A stretch of 43,318 nucleotides of DNA from Desulfocapsa sp. (lineage in GTDB: Bacteria; Desulfobacterota; Desulfobulbia; Desulfobulbales; Desulfocapsaceae), in the NCBI GenBank assembly GCA_024763035.1, contig JANTGG010000012.1, forward strand, positions 1 to 43,318, written 5' to 3'. The notes under the pieces were generated by a model. That model was not told the DNA's origin and did no database searches. It saw only the letters and a list, made by a program, of their open reading frames with translations. The number at the start of each line of letters is the position of its first letter. The first letter of the stretch is position 1. Below, piece by piece: positions 1 through 8,539 of the stretch. Both the position numbers and the translations under genes were made by a program.

Positions 1-134
1 GCTTAAAAAAATACTGTTCAGTAAACAGTGCTGTGCAGCGAGCTAAAGGTAAGTTGAAGACCGGGAAGAAGAAGGGTAGCACTCTGGAGACAATCAGGCA
101 AAAAGTAATCAAAGGTGAAAAGCGGACTTGACCC
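1..134 (+). mobile_element. MITE family A, copy 1 (right part; cut by window start)
   Basis: The first 134 bases match the right-hand third of two longer elements at 10424-10787 and 21061-21422. All three share the internal stem ACTGTT-loop-AACAGT and end in the terminal repeat GTCAAAAGCGGACTTGACC. This copy has one change in the terminal repeat (GTGAAAAG instead of GTCAAAAG). The left part lies outside the window. No transposase is encoded, so the element must depend on a protein made elsewhere. Confidence 0.7.
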
Positions 135-181
135 TTTTTGCTTTTTTAAACTAGCGCCATTCGCACAGACCCCCGATTCTC

Positions 182-398
182 CACAAATCTTTGCTGACTA
201 CCAAATTGTAATAGCTGCTTGCAGGATATTGATTGACGTCGCAAGTCTGTTATCAGACTATTACTGTGTGCTTTTATTGGATGTTTGCGTGGTTTTTGAT
301 TGACAATCGTCGTAGGGGGGGTAGCCTCTCAAAAAAAAATTATACTGAAACAATGAACAATCGTGTTCTGTCCCCGATTGTTTCGATTGTTTTTTTTG
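182..398. repeat. Dispersed repeat C, copy 1 (~217 bp)
   Basis: This stretch matches 2080-2298 in the same orientation by eye, at roughly four bases in five. Shared blocks include CACAAATCTTTGCTGACTAC, a G-run followed by CTCTCAAAAAAAAATTATAC, and CTGTCCCCGATTGTTT. The two copies bracket the ATPase gene. I see no protein in it. It may be a non-autonomous mobile element or a duplicated regulatory block. Confidence 0.65.
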
Positions 399-410
399 GT
401 CCTCGCCCTG

Positions 411-1769
411 TCAGAGCTGATAGTTTTCCACAAAATATGTAATATAAGCCGGAATTTTTGTTCCCAGATAATACGGCATGTTCATTAATAAATAAGGAAC
501 CCCACCCGGAGTTTTTGCCTTTTCAATGCTAAATTCTCCAGCATATAAGCGTACGGCATAAGGATGCCCGGTGCGCTCTATAAATTGATGCAGGGATTTT
601 AATGTGCCAATTTTCCCTGATTTAATTTCAATGGGGATCAACTTGTCCTGACAAGTGTAGAGTAAATCAACCTCTGCAGATGCCTGCTTCTTTTCTCGTA
701 CCCAGAAATTCGGGTTTGTGTCATTTAGAGTGTTTAGGGAAATAAGTTCCTGTGTTATCAGGTGAGGAATAAGAGCCCCTTTGTAGAGTTTGTTTAAATC
801 ACGCATTGCCAACATATCTGCCTGAATTCCAAGGCTGTAATTAATTATTCCGGTATCCAGGAACTGTAACCGCGGAGCTTTTCTTTTGTTTGGTTTCATG
901 GGCGGTTGAAGGTCGGTGGAAGGATAAATCAAGCGTATGATCTTTGCGGCATCCAGATTTCTCATAGCCTCGCCCACTTCGCGAGAACGATAGTTTGAAT
1001 TGCCAAAATGCTGGAATTTTATCCGTTGATCCAGGTACAAGTGCGCAGTATTAATAATATGCTTAATCACTTTTCGTTCTGTAGCATTGGCGGCATATTT
1101 TTCGACATCATCCTTGTAGGTTCCCCAAATGCTTTCGTATACCACCGGTAAATCGGCAATATTCTTTTTTTTAAGATACCTCTGTACGATTTCCGGCATA
1201 CCGCCAACAATGGCATAGCGATTAAACAAATCTAATAAAATCGGGTGGGCAAATATATCTGTTGGAATTTTTTCCAGTTGATCCAGCGCTGTATCATGGC
1301 CGACGGCGTTGAGATATTCCTGGAAATTCAGCGGATGCATGTAAAGAAATTCCACCCGTCCAACAGGGAAACTTTTAACATCCTTCATCGAAAATTCTAA
1401 TAAAGAACCCGCTGCGATAACATTTAGTTCCGGCAATTCTTCATAAAAATATCTGAGTAAATGAATAGCTTTTGGCGATTCCTGAATCTCATCAATAAAG
1501 AGCAGGGTACTATTTTTTGCCTCAAAAGAGATATTGTTTGATAGGAAAAGTGCCTCTGCAATTGTGGTAATATCCTGAAAATTTTCAAAAAAAGAAATAT
1601 CGGAATCTTTTTCAAGGTTTAATAAAATGCTGTGCTGGTAGGTCTTGGCGAATTTTTTAACGGAGGTTGTTTTTCCTGTTTGCCGAGCACCACGGATAAT
1701 GAGGGGTTTTGACGCAGTATTTGCCTTCCAATTTTCTAATTGCTGCTCTATTTGCCTTTTGAATAGCAT
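411..1769 (-). CDS. AAA ATPase with DUF4143 (AAA_14 family)
   Basis: A P-loop ATPase of 452 residues. Walker A is GARQTGKTT at about residues 27-35, Walker B is LLFIDEIQ about 70 residues later, and the C-terminal half has the DUF4143 pattern ending in a nuclease-like VDLLY...PIEIKSG motif. Proteins of this family are common in accessory regions of anaerobes and their substrate is unknown. A GTG three codons upstream (1778) is possible, but GGAGG touches that GTG, whereas it lies 8 bases before the ATG at 1769, so I chose the ATG. The gene sits alone between two copies of repeat C, which suggests it travels as a cassette. Three direct repeats lie just upstream. Confidence 0.85.
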   Translation of the reverse strand: MLFKRQIEQQLENWKANTASKPLIIRGARQTGKTTSVKKFAKTYQHSILLNLEKDSDISFFENFQDITTIAEALFLSNNISFEAKNSTLLFIDEIQESPKAIHLLRYFYEELPELNVIAAGSLLEFSMKDVKSFPVGRVEFLYMHPLNFQEYLNAVGHDTALDQLEKIPTDIFAHPILLDLFNRYAIVGGMPEIVQRYLKKKNIADLPVVYESIWGTYKDDVEKYAANATERKVIKHIINTAHLYLDQRIKFQHFGNSNYRSREVGEAMRNLDAAKIIRLIYPSTDLQPPMKPNKRKAPRLQFLDTGIINYSLGIQADMLAMRDLNKLYKGALIPHLITQELISLNTLNDTNPNFWVREKKQASAEVDLLYTCQDKLIPIEIKSGKIGTLKSLHQFIERTGHPYAVRLYAGEFSIEKAKTPGGVPYLLMNMPYYLGTKIPAYITYFVENYQL

Positions 1770-1790
1770 TGCATGCACCTCCAGCTTGAA

Positions 1791-1871
1791 ATGTTACAAA
1801 GTAAGCGAGAAAATACCGCTTCTATGTAACAAAGTCAATGATCAAATGTCTGTATTATGTCACAGAGTAAG
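1791..1871. promoter_or_regulatory. Three direct repeats spaced exactly 33 bp upstream of the ATPase
   Basis: ATGTTACAAAGT (1791), ATGTAACAAAGT (1824) and ATGTCACAGAGT (1857) repeat at 33-bp intervals, about three helical turns. The first two also form arms of an inverted repeat (TGTTACA...TGTAACA with AAGCG...CGCTT inside, 1792-1831). Position and phasing suggest a regulator binding array for the ATPase gene. No protein that binds it is known. Confidence 0.4.
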
Positions 1872-2079
1872 TCAAACATGGTTGTAGTGTCCTGGACCTG
1901 TAAATAGTCTGAGGAATGAATCTTGTTTGATAAATCCCCAGGTGCTTTTTAAGTGACTGGGTCAATGATGTTTTCTGGGGTCACTATCCTTGCAATGCGT
2001 GCCATGTCTCCGAGCTACCTCCTCAATAGTTCCCTACCAATAATTAAGTATGATGCCCCAGATCTCTCTATTTTTTCTT

Positions 2080-2298
2080 CACAAATCTTTGCTGACTACC
2101 AAATAGTAATAGTTGCTTGCAGGATGTTGATTGACGTTACTAATTTGTTATCTGGCTGTTGCTGTGTGTAAATATTGGATATTTGCGCGGTTTTGATTGA
2201 CATTCGTCGTGGGGGGGGGAGTCTCTCAAAAAAAAATTATACTGAAATAATGAACAATCATGGTCTGTCCCCGATTGTTTTCCGATTGTTATTTTGTC
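2080..2298. repeat. Dispersed repeat C, copy 2
   Basis: Second copy of the ~217 bp repeat at 182-398, same orientation. It ends about 30 bp before MITE B1. Differences are mostly single-base changes with small indels, so the copies are not a recent duplication. Confidence 0.65.
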
Positions 2299-2330
2299 GG
2301 CCACCTCCTTGCTGGCCTGAAAAGATAAAA

Positions 2331-2440
2331 GGTCAAGTCCGCTTTTGATTCATTTCGTATTGTACATTAGGATCACGTTATGAATAATTGGTAAGAGCGA
2401 TTTGAAAAAAACAGCTACAAAGTCAAAAGCGGACTTGACC
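2331..2440 (+). mobile_element. MITE family B, copy 1 (110 bp)
   Basis: The element begins GGTCAAGTCCGCTTTTGA and ends TCAAAAGCGGACTTGACC, near-perfect terminal inverted repeats. The interior (CATTTCGTATTGTACATTAG ... ACAGCTACAAAG) matches the 151 bp element at 17070-17220 but lacks about 41 bp of it. The flanks also agree between copies (AAAAGATAAAA on the left, CTTTCCT on the right), so the true boundary may lie a few bases further out. There is no coding capacity. Confidence 0.75.
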
Positions 2441-2461
2441 TCTTTCCTGCCCCCTTTCCCA

Positions 2462-2584
2462 CTCACTCTGCTGCAACTGCTTGGCTATGATGCTGTTAGC
2501 TTAAAGTACGGCATGGGTGTGTCTACTCTGGCGGGTGAGGTGCAAAAGGGGTGGGTGGAGCTTGGGTATCCGGTGATGTCTTAA
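2462..2584 (+). pseudogene. 3' remnant of a rhodanese-domain gene
   Basis: About 40 codons directly right of MITE B1 read ...LLQLLGYDAVSLKYGMG... and end ...GYPVMS-stop. This resembles the last helix and strand of rhodanese-like sulfurtransferase domains (LLRLLGY-A-LK-GM, then GYPV). The catalytic cysteine loop and everything before it are missing, so the piece cannot be active. The coding frame stops making sense at the MITE, which suggests insertion or a MITE-mediated deletion removed the 5' part. The match is short and was made by eye. Confidence 0.45.
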
Positions 2585-2597
2585 AATCAATGACAGT

Positions 2598-3056
2598 TCA
2601 TGCTTGTTCTATGGATTTTTTTGATGGGAATGTACGCCATCCACCAACAGTCCCGAGAAAATATAATAAACCTATCAATAGAGGGACGATTGAGAAGACA
2701 ACAAAACGAGGGGCAACTTGTATGGATGAATCGATGATGCCAATTACAACCAGAAGCTCTGGGACAAGCAAAAGACCTCGCAGTATATAAAATCCGCTGA
2801 TCATAACAAGTATTGGTCTAAGCCATGGCAATGGCCGAATGCTCCCTGCACCAGACAGGGCATATATTCCACATACTGCAAGAATAGCTGCTATGGAAAA
2901 ACTCACAATGATGAGATTCCAAGGGTTTTCTGCCAGAGATTCTGGAGCGCCAAAATAGATACTTAAAGACGGGAAGAATCCTATTGTCATCTGGAACAAT
3001 GCCACAGCAAAACTGAGTACACCTGCTGCTACAAGAATATGTTTGAAATTTTTCAT
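2598..3056 (-). CDS. Small four-helix membrane protein
   Basis: A 152-residue protein with four clear hydrophobic segments at roughly residues 8-35, 47-70, 78-105 and 118-140. I do not recognise the family. It starts three bases after the stop codon of the MMPL exporter gene, so the two are almost certainly co-transcribed and translationally coupled. It may be an accessory subunit of that exporter, but no motif proves it. Confidence 0.7.
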   Translation of the reverse strand: MKNFKHILVAAGVLSFAVALFQMTIGFFPSLSIYFGAPESLAENPWNLIIVSFSIAAILAVCGIYALSGAGSIRPLPWLRPILVMISGFYILRGLLLVPELLVVIGIIDSSIQVAPRFVVFSIVPLLIGLLYFLGTVGGWRTFPSKKSIEQA

Positions 3057-3059
3057 TGG

Positions 3060-5465
3060 TCAGTTCTCTTTAAAGTCATTTTTTTCCACCTTCCTTGTTG
3101 GTACTGTTTCTTTCTTTTTATAGACAAGGGACAGAATAGCTGGAGCCAGTAAGAAATCTGTAACAAGAGCCACTAATATAGTTGAGGCAATAAGAATACC
3201 CGTGTTCTTGTTTACAGTTAAAACAGATAACATGTTGCAAAGAAAGCCTCCGGCAAGAACAAAGGAGGTTACCATCATCGCCCTGCCAACTGTTTTTAGG
3301 GTTTTTGCTGTTGCCTGGACAGGATCGCCCAGTTGATCAAAATGTTTTCCGAAGTGATGAAAAAAATGAATGGTATCATCGACTACAAGCCCGATTGTAA
3401 TACTGCCAATGAGGACGGTGCCAAGATCAAGCGGAATACCAAGCCATCCCATAAGTCCCATTATCATGAAAATGGGCAGCAGGTTCGGAACCATGCTGAG
3501 AAGACCCATGCGAAGTTTGCCCAGCATGAGTATCATTAGCAGAGAAATCAGGATCAGTGCTATTGTGTAACTTCTAGACATGGTGGTCATAACATTGTTG
3601 AGTATTTCCACAAAGAGTGTGTTTAGCCCTGTTGCCGTGACTGTGCAGTCGGGAAAACGTTTAGCTAATTCGGTTTCAATATCAGCAACAAGAATTTTAT
3701 ATTTTGATGTGTCTCTGTAAGGGACATGCATGGTAAATCTGCTTTTACTGAACTGCTGGTCAACCAGTTCATTCAGATCTTCAGAGCCGCTCAGTTGGAA
3801 AAGAAACAACTCCTGGGCGATGAGTTCTCTGTTTTCCGGTACACGGTACATATCCTGCTTGTTTTCGTGTAAAGCACGGTTTGTCTCCTTGAGCACAGTT
3901 ATCAGAGACAATACTTTACCGACAAAAAGGTCTTGACTTGTATAGTCTGAGAATTTCAGGACTGTCTGTTCCAGTGCTTCTATAAATCCAGGTTCATATA
4001 AGCCGTCAGCTTTTCCGGTGTCTATAACCACATCAAAAGAAACTGTTCCGCGCATTTTCTGATCAATCAGTTCGGTATCTTGTCTGACTACAGAGTCCTC
4101 AGGGAACCACTTCAGGGCGTTATGTTCAAAACGCAGTTGGCTTGCTCCCATTGCTGCAAGTACCGTGAGAACAATAAACAAAGCTATCATGTAGCCTTGA
4201 CGCTGGCAGCTGAGTTCGGCAAGGCGATCAAAAAAGAAATCAAGCTTCTTTAGTCTGGCGGGGTGAATCACTTTTTTCTTCACAGGGAAGATTGCCAGCA
4301 GAGCAGGTATGAGCAACACGGTATAAAGAAGAGCAAGAAAAACTGCCACGGGAGTGACAACTCCCAGGTCTGCAATCGGTGCTACCTTTGCGGCCATGAA
4401 AGATAATAAGCCTCCCGCTGTGGTAAGTGATGTCATCAATACTGGTAATCCTGCACTTTTCATGGCGAAAGCAATGGCATCTTCCCTGCGTCCTGTCTCT
4501 TGATATTTCGGATAAAACAAGGCCAGAATATGTACCGCATCGCTGATGCTGATTACGAGTAGAAAAGAAGGCAACACTGTTGTAATGCTGGTCATGGGAA
4601 TATGCATTGCTGCCATGATCCCGATTGCCGAGAGAAGAGAAATTGTAAAGATGATTATGGGGTAGAAAACGCCTGATATTCTGCGAAACAGGAACCCTAG
4701 AAAGATCATAAGCATAAGGAAAGTGGCAGGGATAATAGTTCCAAGATCCTTTTCCAGCGTAATGTTGAGATATTCGATGACAACGGGCATGCCGGAAATG
4801 GCGATTGAAAAATTCTCTGCATCATATTTTTCCAGAATCGCAGAAATGGTTGTTACCACCTCACGATTCTGAACATTACTCATGGGTTGACAGCTTCCTT
4901 CTTCAATGAGTATTTTATCCGTATCCGGGTTGCATGGCAGCGGTTTGATGATAATGGCCGTCATGGAAAGATCCTCGGAGAGGATGTAATTTGTATATAG
5001 ACTGTTGTTCTGTGCCCGTAGCTTCAATGTGTTCAGGTCGGCTGCATCCTGCGGCCATTTTTCCAGAAAATCCTCGACGATGAGTTCGTCTTTCTCTCCC
5101 CTGGTGTTTCTCACATTTATGAGGCTGGTTATCTTGTCCAGGTAGGGCACGTTTTGTTCCAAATCCTGATGTAGGCTTTGTAGTTTGTTCAAAAACTCCA
5201 TACTGAAGATATCAGGACTGCTTATGCCGATAACGATGAATTCATCCTTGCCGAACTGATTACGGAACTCGTTGTAGTCAACAAGTACTTTATCATCTGG
5301 CCGAAAAAATGATTCATTGCTGGTAGCCAGTTTTAGATGTGGAATTTGGGATACCAGAGCCAGAAAAACAATTCCTGCCAGTCCGAACGCCAGCCACTTG
5401 TTCCTGAATGACCATCGGGCAATTCTCTCAAACGTATTTTCACAATTATTTTTAAATGGTTTCAT
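3060..5465 (-). CDS. MMPL/RND-family exporter (COG1033 type)
   Basis: An 801-residue inner-membrane transporter with the duplicated RND plan: one helix near residues 25-45, a large periplasmic domain (about 46-235), five or six helices (about 240-400), a second periplasmic domain and a second helix bundle (about 620-780). Acidic residues sit in the transport helices (VISISDAVHILALF and VVDDTIHFFHHF), as expected for proton-driven RND proteins. This branch usually moves lipids or other hydrophobic compounds. The start has a good GAGAGGA site. It lies 186 bp after the UbiB-like kinase gene and three bases before a small membrane protein gene, so the tetR-led set is probably one operon. The substrate is unknown. 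Confidence 0.85.
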   Translation of the reverse strand: MKPFKNNCENTFERIARWSFRNKWLAFGLAGIVFLALVSQIPHLKLATSNESFFRPDDKVLVDYNEFRNQFGKDEFIVIGISSPDIFSMEFLNKLQSLHQDLEQNVPYLDKITSLINVRNTRGEKDELIVEDFLEKWPQDAADLNTLKLRAQNNSLYTNYILSEDLSMTAIIIKPLPCNPDTDKILIEEGSCQPMSNVQNREVVTTISAILEKYDAENFSIAISGMPVVIEYLNITLEKDLGTIIPATFLMLMIFLGFLFRRISGVFYPIIIFTISLLSAIGIMAAMHIPMTSITTVLPSFLLVISISDAVHILALFYPKYQETGRREDAIAFAMKSAGLPVLMTSLTTAGGLLSFMAAKVAPIADLGVVTPVAVFLALLYTVLLIPALLAIFPVKKKVIHPARLKKLDFFFDRLAELSCQRQGYMIALFIVLTVLAAMGASQLRFEHNALKWFPEDSVVRQDTELIDQKMRGTVSFDVVIDTGKADGLYEPGFIEALEQTVLKFSDYTSQDLFVGKVLSLITVLKETNRALHENKQDMYRVPENRELIAQELFLFQLSGSEDLNELVDQQFSKSRFTMHVPYRDTSKYKILVADIETELAKRFPDCTVTATGLNTLFVEILNNVMTTMSRSYTIALILISLLMILMLGKLRMGLLSMVPNLLPIFMIMGLMGWLGIPLDLGTVLIGSITIGLVVDDTIHFFHHFGKHFDQLGDPVQATAKTLKTVGRAMMVTSFVLAGGFLCNMLSVLTVNKNTGILIASTILVALVTDFLLAPAILSLVYKKKETVPTRKVEKNDFKEN

Positions 5466-5650
5466 TTTTTTATTCCTCTCTTTAATGTGGGCAGGGTCAT
5501 ATTAAAACAATAAGGCAGGCTGTCAAGGGGGAAGTGGGCGAGGTCACATTGCGTAAAGAGAAGGACTCTAGTGAAAAGGCTGTGATTCCAATGGAGCAGG
5601 GCGGAAGAAGAGGTTTGCGTCAGGGATTGCAGGAATTGGCTTTGGAAAAA

Positions 5651-6997
5651 TCAGGTAAATTGTTTCATTTCTGCCAGATACAGGGATGAATAATCAAAAT
5701 TGCACTGCAAACGATACATAAGAGAGCGGTGGCCAAGCAATGCCCTGTTGCTCCAGTTATAAAAGGGATCAGTGCGAGCAGAACCATTTTTGATGGATTC
5801 CTTCAACAAATCTGCCCCCTGGGCTGTATATTCTTCTTGGGAGAAATCAAACGGTCCTTTTTTCACTATCGGGGCAATCATCCAATGTGATTGCCGCAGA
5901 AACAGGTCAACCCAATCCGGATCAAGATCTTTGGGACTATCACACATGGCAATTCGGGCCAGATAAGGCATCAGTGTATCCATGTCTCCCCGAAACATGG
6001 CAATTTCACCGTCTACCTGTAGATTCCATCGCTCTTCACTAAACTGACGATAGCAACCAAAATCAATAAAACCTAACCTGCCGTCATCCATCAGGATAAA
6101 ATTTCCTGGATGAAGATCTGCATAAACGGTTTTCAAACAGAACCAGGAATGTACCAGCGAATGGGAGATGAGTTCAGCAAAATGATTTCTTTTGGCAAGT
6201 GAGGGCCTTGTGGCAAGAAAACTCTTCAGGTGTTTCCCTGGAAGGTGATCCATTGTTAGAATCCGTGTCGTGGTGAACTCCGGATAAAAATGGGGGACTA
6301 CAATTTTGCTTCCTGAAAAGAGCTTTCTGTTTTTTTCCATAAACGCTGCTTCTGAAAGGTAGTCAACTTCATTTAGAAAAACAGATTTGGCATCCTGAAC
6401 ATGGGCAATCAGGTATTGATAGTCTTTTTTGAAGCGCATGGCCTGAAGGAGGATACTCAGGCTTTTGATATCTGCTTCGATGGTTGCTGCAATATTTGGA
6501 TACTGGATTTTAACCGCAACTTCTTTGCCATTATGCAATTTGGCACGATGTACCTGCCCGAGCGATGCGGCGGCGAACGCATTCTTCTCAAAAGAAGCGA
6601 ATATTTCCTCAGGTTCCCGGCCGAGTTCATCAAGAAAGACTTCCCGAATGAGCGAGTAATGCATGGGGGGTGCTTCAAATTGGAGAGACTCAAAAATTTC
6701 GATCAGTTCCAGAGGCATGATCTGGGGCAGGTTGGCTATTAGCTGCCCAACCTTCATTATGGCCCCGCGAAGATACCCCATAGTGCCCAGCAACTGTAGA
6801 GCGGATTGCAGTTGAAAGTGACTGTAGAGATCTTTTTTCTTCTTATCTTCTACGAAATTCTTTTGAATTGCATATGAAAAATAACGGGCGGCGATTTTTG
6901 CATGACTGCTCCCCAGAGTCCAGGTACGAATAAAGGAACTTGAAGGAATCTTCCTGGTTTGTACCCTGTTTAGGATCGGCTCAGTAAGGCTATTCAT
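5651..6997 (-). CDS. ABC1/UbiB-family atypical kinase
   Basis: A 448-residue protein of the ABC1/ADCK/UbiB family. The family signatures are present: KVGQ (82-85, the KxGQ motif), the alanine-rich loop AAASLGQVH (142-150), VAVKIQYP with the ATP lysine near 163, the catalytic-loop motif YADLHPGNF and the metal motif IDFG. Family members support isoprenoid-quinone biosynthesis or lipid handling, with ATPase activity stimulated by membranes. The C-terminal hydrophobic helices of true UbiB are not obvious. Its start overlaps the end of tetR by 8 bp, so it is translated together with that repressor. Pairing with an MMPL exporter hints at lipid or quinone trafficking rather than ubiquinone synthesis as such. 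Confidence 0.88.
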   Translation of the reverse strand: MNSLTEPILNRVQTRKIPSSSFIRTWTLGSSHAKIAARYFSYAIQKNFVEDKKKKDLYSHFQLQSALQLLGTMGYLRGAIMKVGQLIANLPQIMPLELIEIFESLQFEAPPMHYSLIREVFLDELGREPEEIFASFEKNAFAAASLGQVHRAKLHNGKEVAVKIQYPNIAATIEADIKSLSILLQAMRFKKDYQYLIAHVQDAKSVFLNEVDYLSEAAFMEKNRKLFSGSKIVVPHFYPEFTTTRILTMDHLPGKHLKSFLATRPSLAKRNHFAELISHSLVHSWFCLKTVYADLHPGNFILMDDGRLGFIDFGCYRQFSEERWNLQVDGEIAMFRGDMDTLMPYLARIAMCDSPKDLDPDWVDLFLRQSHWMIAPIVKKGPFDFSQEEYTAQGADLLKESIKNGSARTDPFYNWSNRALLGHRSLMYRLQCNFDYSSLYLAEMKQFT

Positions 6998-7616
6998 TAC
7001 AGCAGAAACCCTCTGTCACCACAGTGTTTGAGGAGATGGTATTGGCAAATATCTGCATGGAATAATCAATCAGAGTGAGCGTTTCTGACTGTTTTGGCGT
7101 TTGGTCTTTTGACCAATGAGCCAGAATGCCGAGGTACAGTGACCAGTAGAGGGTAATAACGATTGAGTTGTATTCCATTTCGAAGCCGTGATTGGCAAGG
7201 ATTTTCCGAATCGTTTTCAGATGATTGCGTTTGGCTTCTTCACCGGCCGGACAAATGGATTCTTTTGAGAAGATAGACATACTGCTTTCAAGTACAGGGC
7301 CAATGTAATTACGATACGATTTTAACGCACGTAACTCAGAGGCGATAAATAGAAATAATTCTTCAACCAGCATTTCGTTTCCCGTCTTTCGGCGCAGAAA
7401 CATCTCTTGGCCAGATTCCATGGCCTGAGCCACAAGCGTCATGGCCAGGGTTTCTTTACTCTTGAAATAGTTGAAGAGTGTTCCCTTGGCAATACCGCAG
7501 GATGCTGATATATCCCGTGTGGTGGTCTTCTCAAAACCTTGTTTGGCAAAGAGTATTTCTGCTGCCTTAAGGATTGATTTTCTTGTTTTTTCTTTGGCTT
7601 CTTGTGTAATGCGCAT
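6990..7616 (-). CDS. TetR/AcrR-family transcriptional regulator
   Basis: A 208-residue regulator. The N-terminal TetR helix-turn-helix spans about residues 8-55 (ILKAAEILFAKQGFEKTTTRDISASCGIAKGTLFNYFKSKE). The remainder is a helical ligand-binding domain with no recognisable ligand motif. It is the first gene of the tetR-ubiB-MMPL-membrane protein set and overlaps the kinase gene by 8 bp. A perfect 12 bp palindrome 19 bp before its start is a likely autoregulatory operator. Confidence 0.9.
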   Translation of the reverse strand: MRITQEAKEKTRKSILKAAEILFAKQGFEKTTTRDISASCGIAKGTLFNYFKSKETLAMTLVAQAMESGQEMFLRRKTGNEMLVEELFLFIASELRALKSYRNYIGPVLESSMSIFSKESICPAGEEAKRNHLKTIRKILANHGFEMEYNSIVITLYWSLYLGILAHWSKDQTPKQSETLTLIDYSMQIFANTISSNTVVTEGFCCNE

Positions 7617-7634
7617 ATGGGTTGCCTTGTTTTG

Positions 7635-7646
7635 TGACCATGGTCA
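7635..7646. promoter_or_regulatory. Candidate TetR operator
   Basis: TGACCATGGTCA is a perfect palindrome 19 bp upstream of the tetR start. A second, weaker symmetric site, TTGTACATACAA, lies at 7658-7669 and overlaps a plausible leftward -10 element. Placement fits autorepression of the operon. The binding protein is inferred. Confidence 0.45.
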
Positions 7647-7732
7647 TATTAATCTATTGTACATACAACGCAGGAAAAAGCAATGGTGGCAGTTGGTTCC
7701 AGTTATTTCATATAAGCATATCAGCAGCACTG

Positions 7733-8539
7733 TTATTGGTTGTTTTTAGCTTCAACTTCAAGCCGAACCATGTCTACGTGAACATATCCTTCATTATCCA
7801 GAGGGAATTTTTCAACGTACGCAGCCACAATCCGGGAAATGAACTCTTCTCTACGATGGACAGGGACGCGATCTGTATAAGGCAGCCATGTTGTTCGTAC
7901 CCAGCCTGCCAAGCCATCTTTATCGCTATAGGACATGTTTTTTGGGAGAAGTTCAACCCTTATGGGAACAAGATTTGCGTCTTTCAGCCACTGTGTGTAC
8001 ATTTCAGGTTCATAGAAACCATATGGAAATTCAAAGTCTGAAAAATAGCGGTTCCATTTTGTTCCGATCGTAATAGTGTTCAAAACTGAGATTATCGCTT
8101 CAGCATTTCCTTTTCCACCCATTTGCAGGAAGACCCTGCCCTCGGCTTTTAAACTTTTTTGAATGCCTGATAGTACGGGTTTGTGATCTTTAATCCAATG
8201 TAGAGCTGCGTTTGAAAACACAATGTCGAATTGTTTTTCAAACAGTAAATGGCTTGCATCGACTAACTCAAATGACAAGTTTGGGTGGTTGCTTTGGGGA
8301 AAGTGTTTCTTTGCCAGGGCAACCATATCCGGTGAGCTATCCACACCAACCACATCACCTTCAGACAGCAGAGAAGCGATTTCAGCAGTTATCTTACCGT
8401 CTCCGCAGCCAATATCCAAAAGAGATTCGTTTCCTCTAAGCTGGAGTTTATCGATAAGCTCTCTTGCCCATACCTGTTGAGCCGAGGAGTGCTTTGCATA
8501 TTCTTTTGCATCCCAGCTGTATTGCTTTTTCTCTTTCAT
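7733..8539 (-). CDS. Class I SAM-dependent methyltransferase
   Basis: A 268-residue methyltransferase with motif I LDIGCGDGK (41-49), the acidic residue after strand 2 in VVGVDSSPDM, and a post-motif FSNAALHWI. The pattern resembles small-molecule methyltransferases of the trans-aconitate methyltransferase type, but the substrate cannot be told. The ATG at 8539 forms an ATGA overlap with the stop of the upstream hydrolase gene. I prefer it to the GTG at 8548 because of this coupling. The pair is divergent from a LysR regulator that probably controls it. Confidence 0.85.
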   Translation of the reverse strand: MKEKKQYSWDAKEYAKHSSAQQVWARELIDKLQLRGNESLLDIGCGDGKITAEIASLLSEGDVVGVDSSPDMVALAKKHFPQSNHPNLSFELVDASHLLFEKQFDIVFSNAALHWIKDHKPVLSGIQKSLKAEGRVFLQMGGKGNAEAIISVLNTITIGTKWNRYFSDFEFPYGFYEPEMYTQWLKDANLVPIRVELLPKNMSYSDKDGLAGWVRTTWLPYTDRVPVHRREEFISRIVAAYVEKFPLDNEGYVHVDMVRLEVEAKNNQ

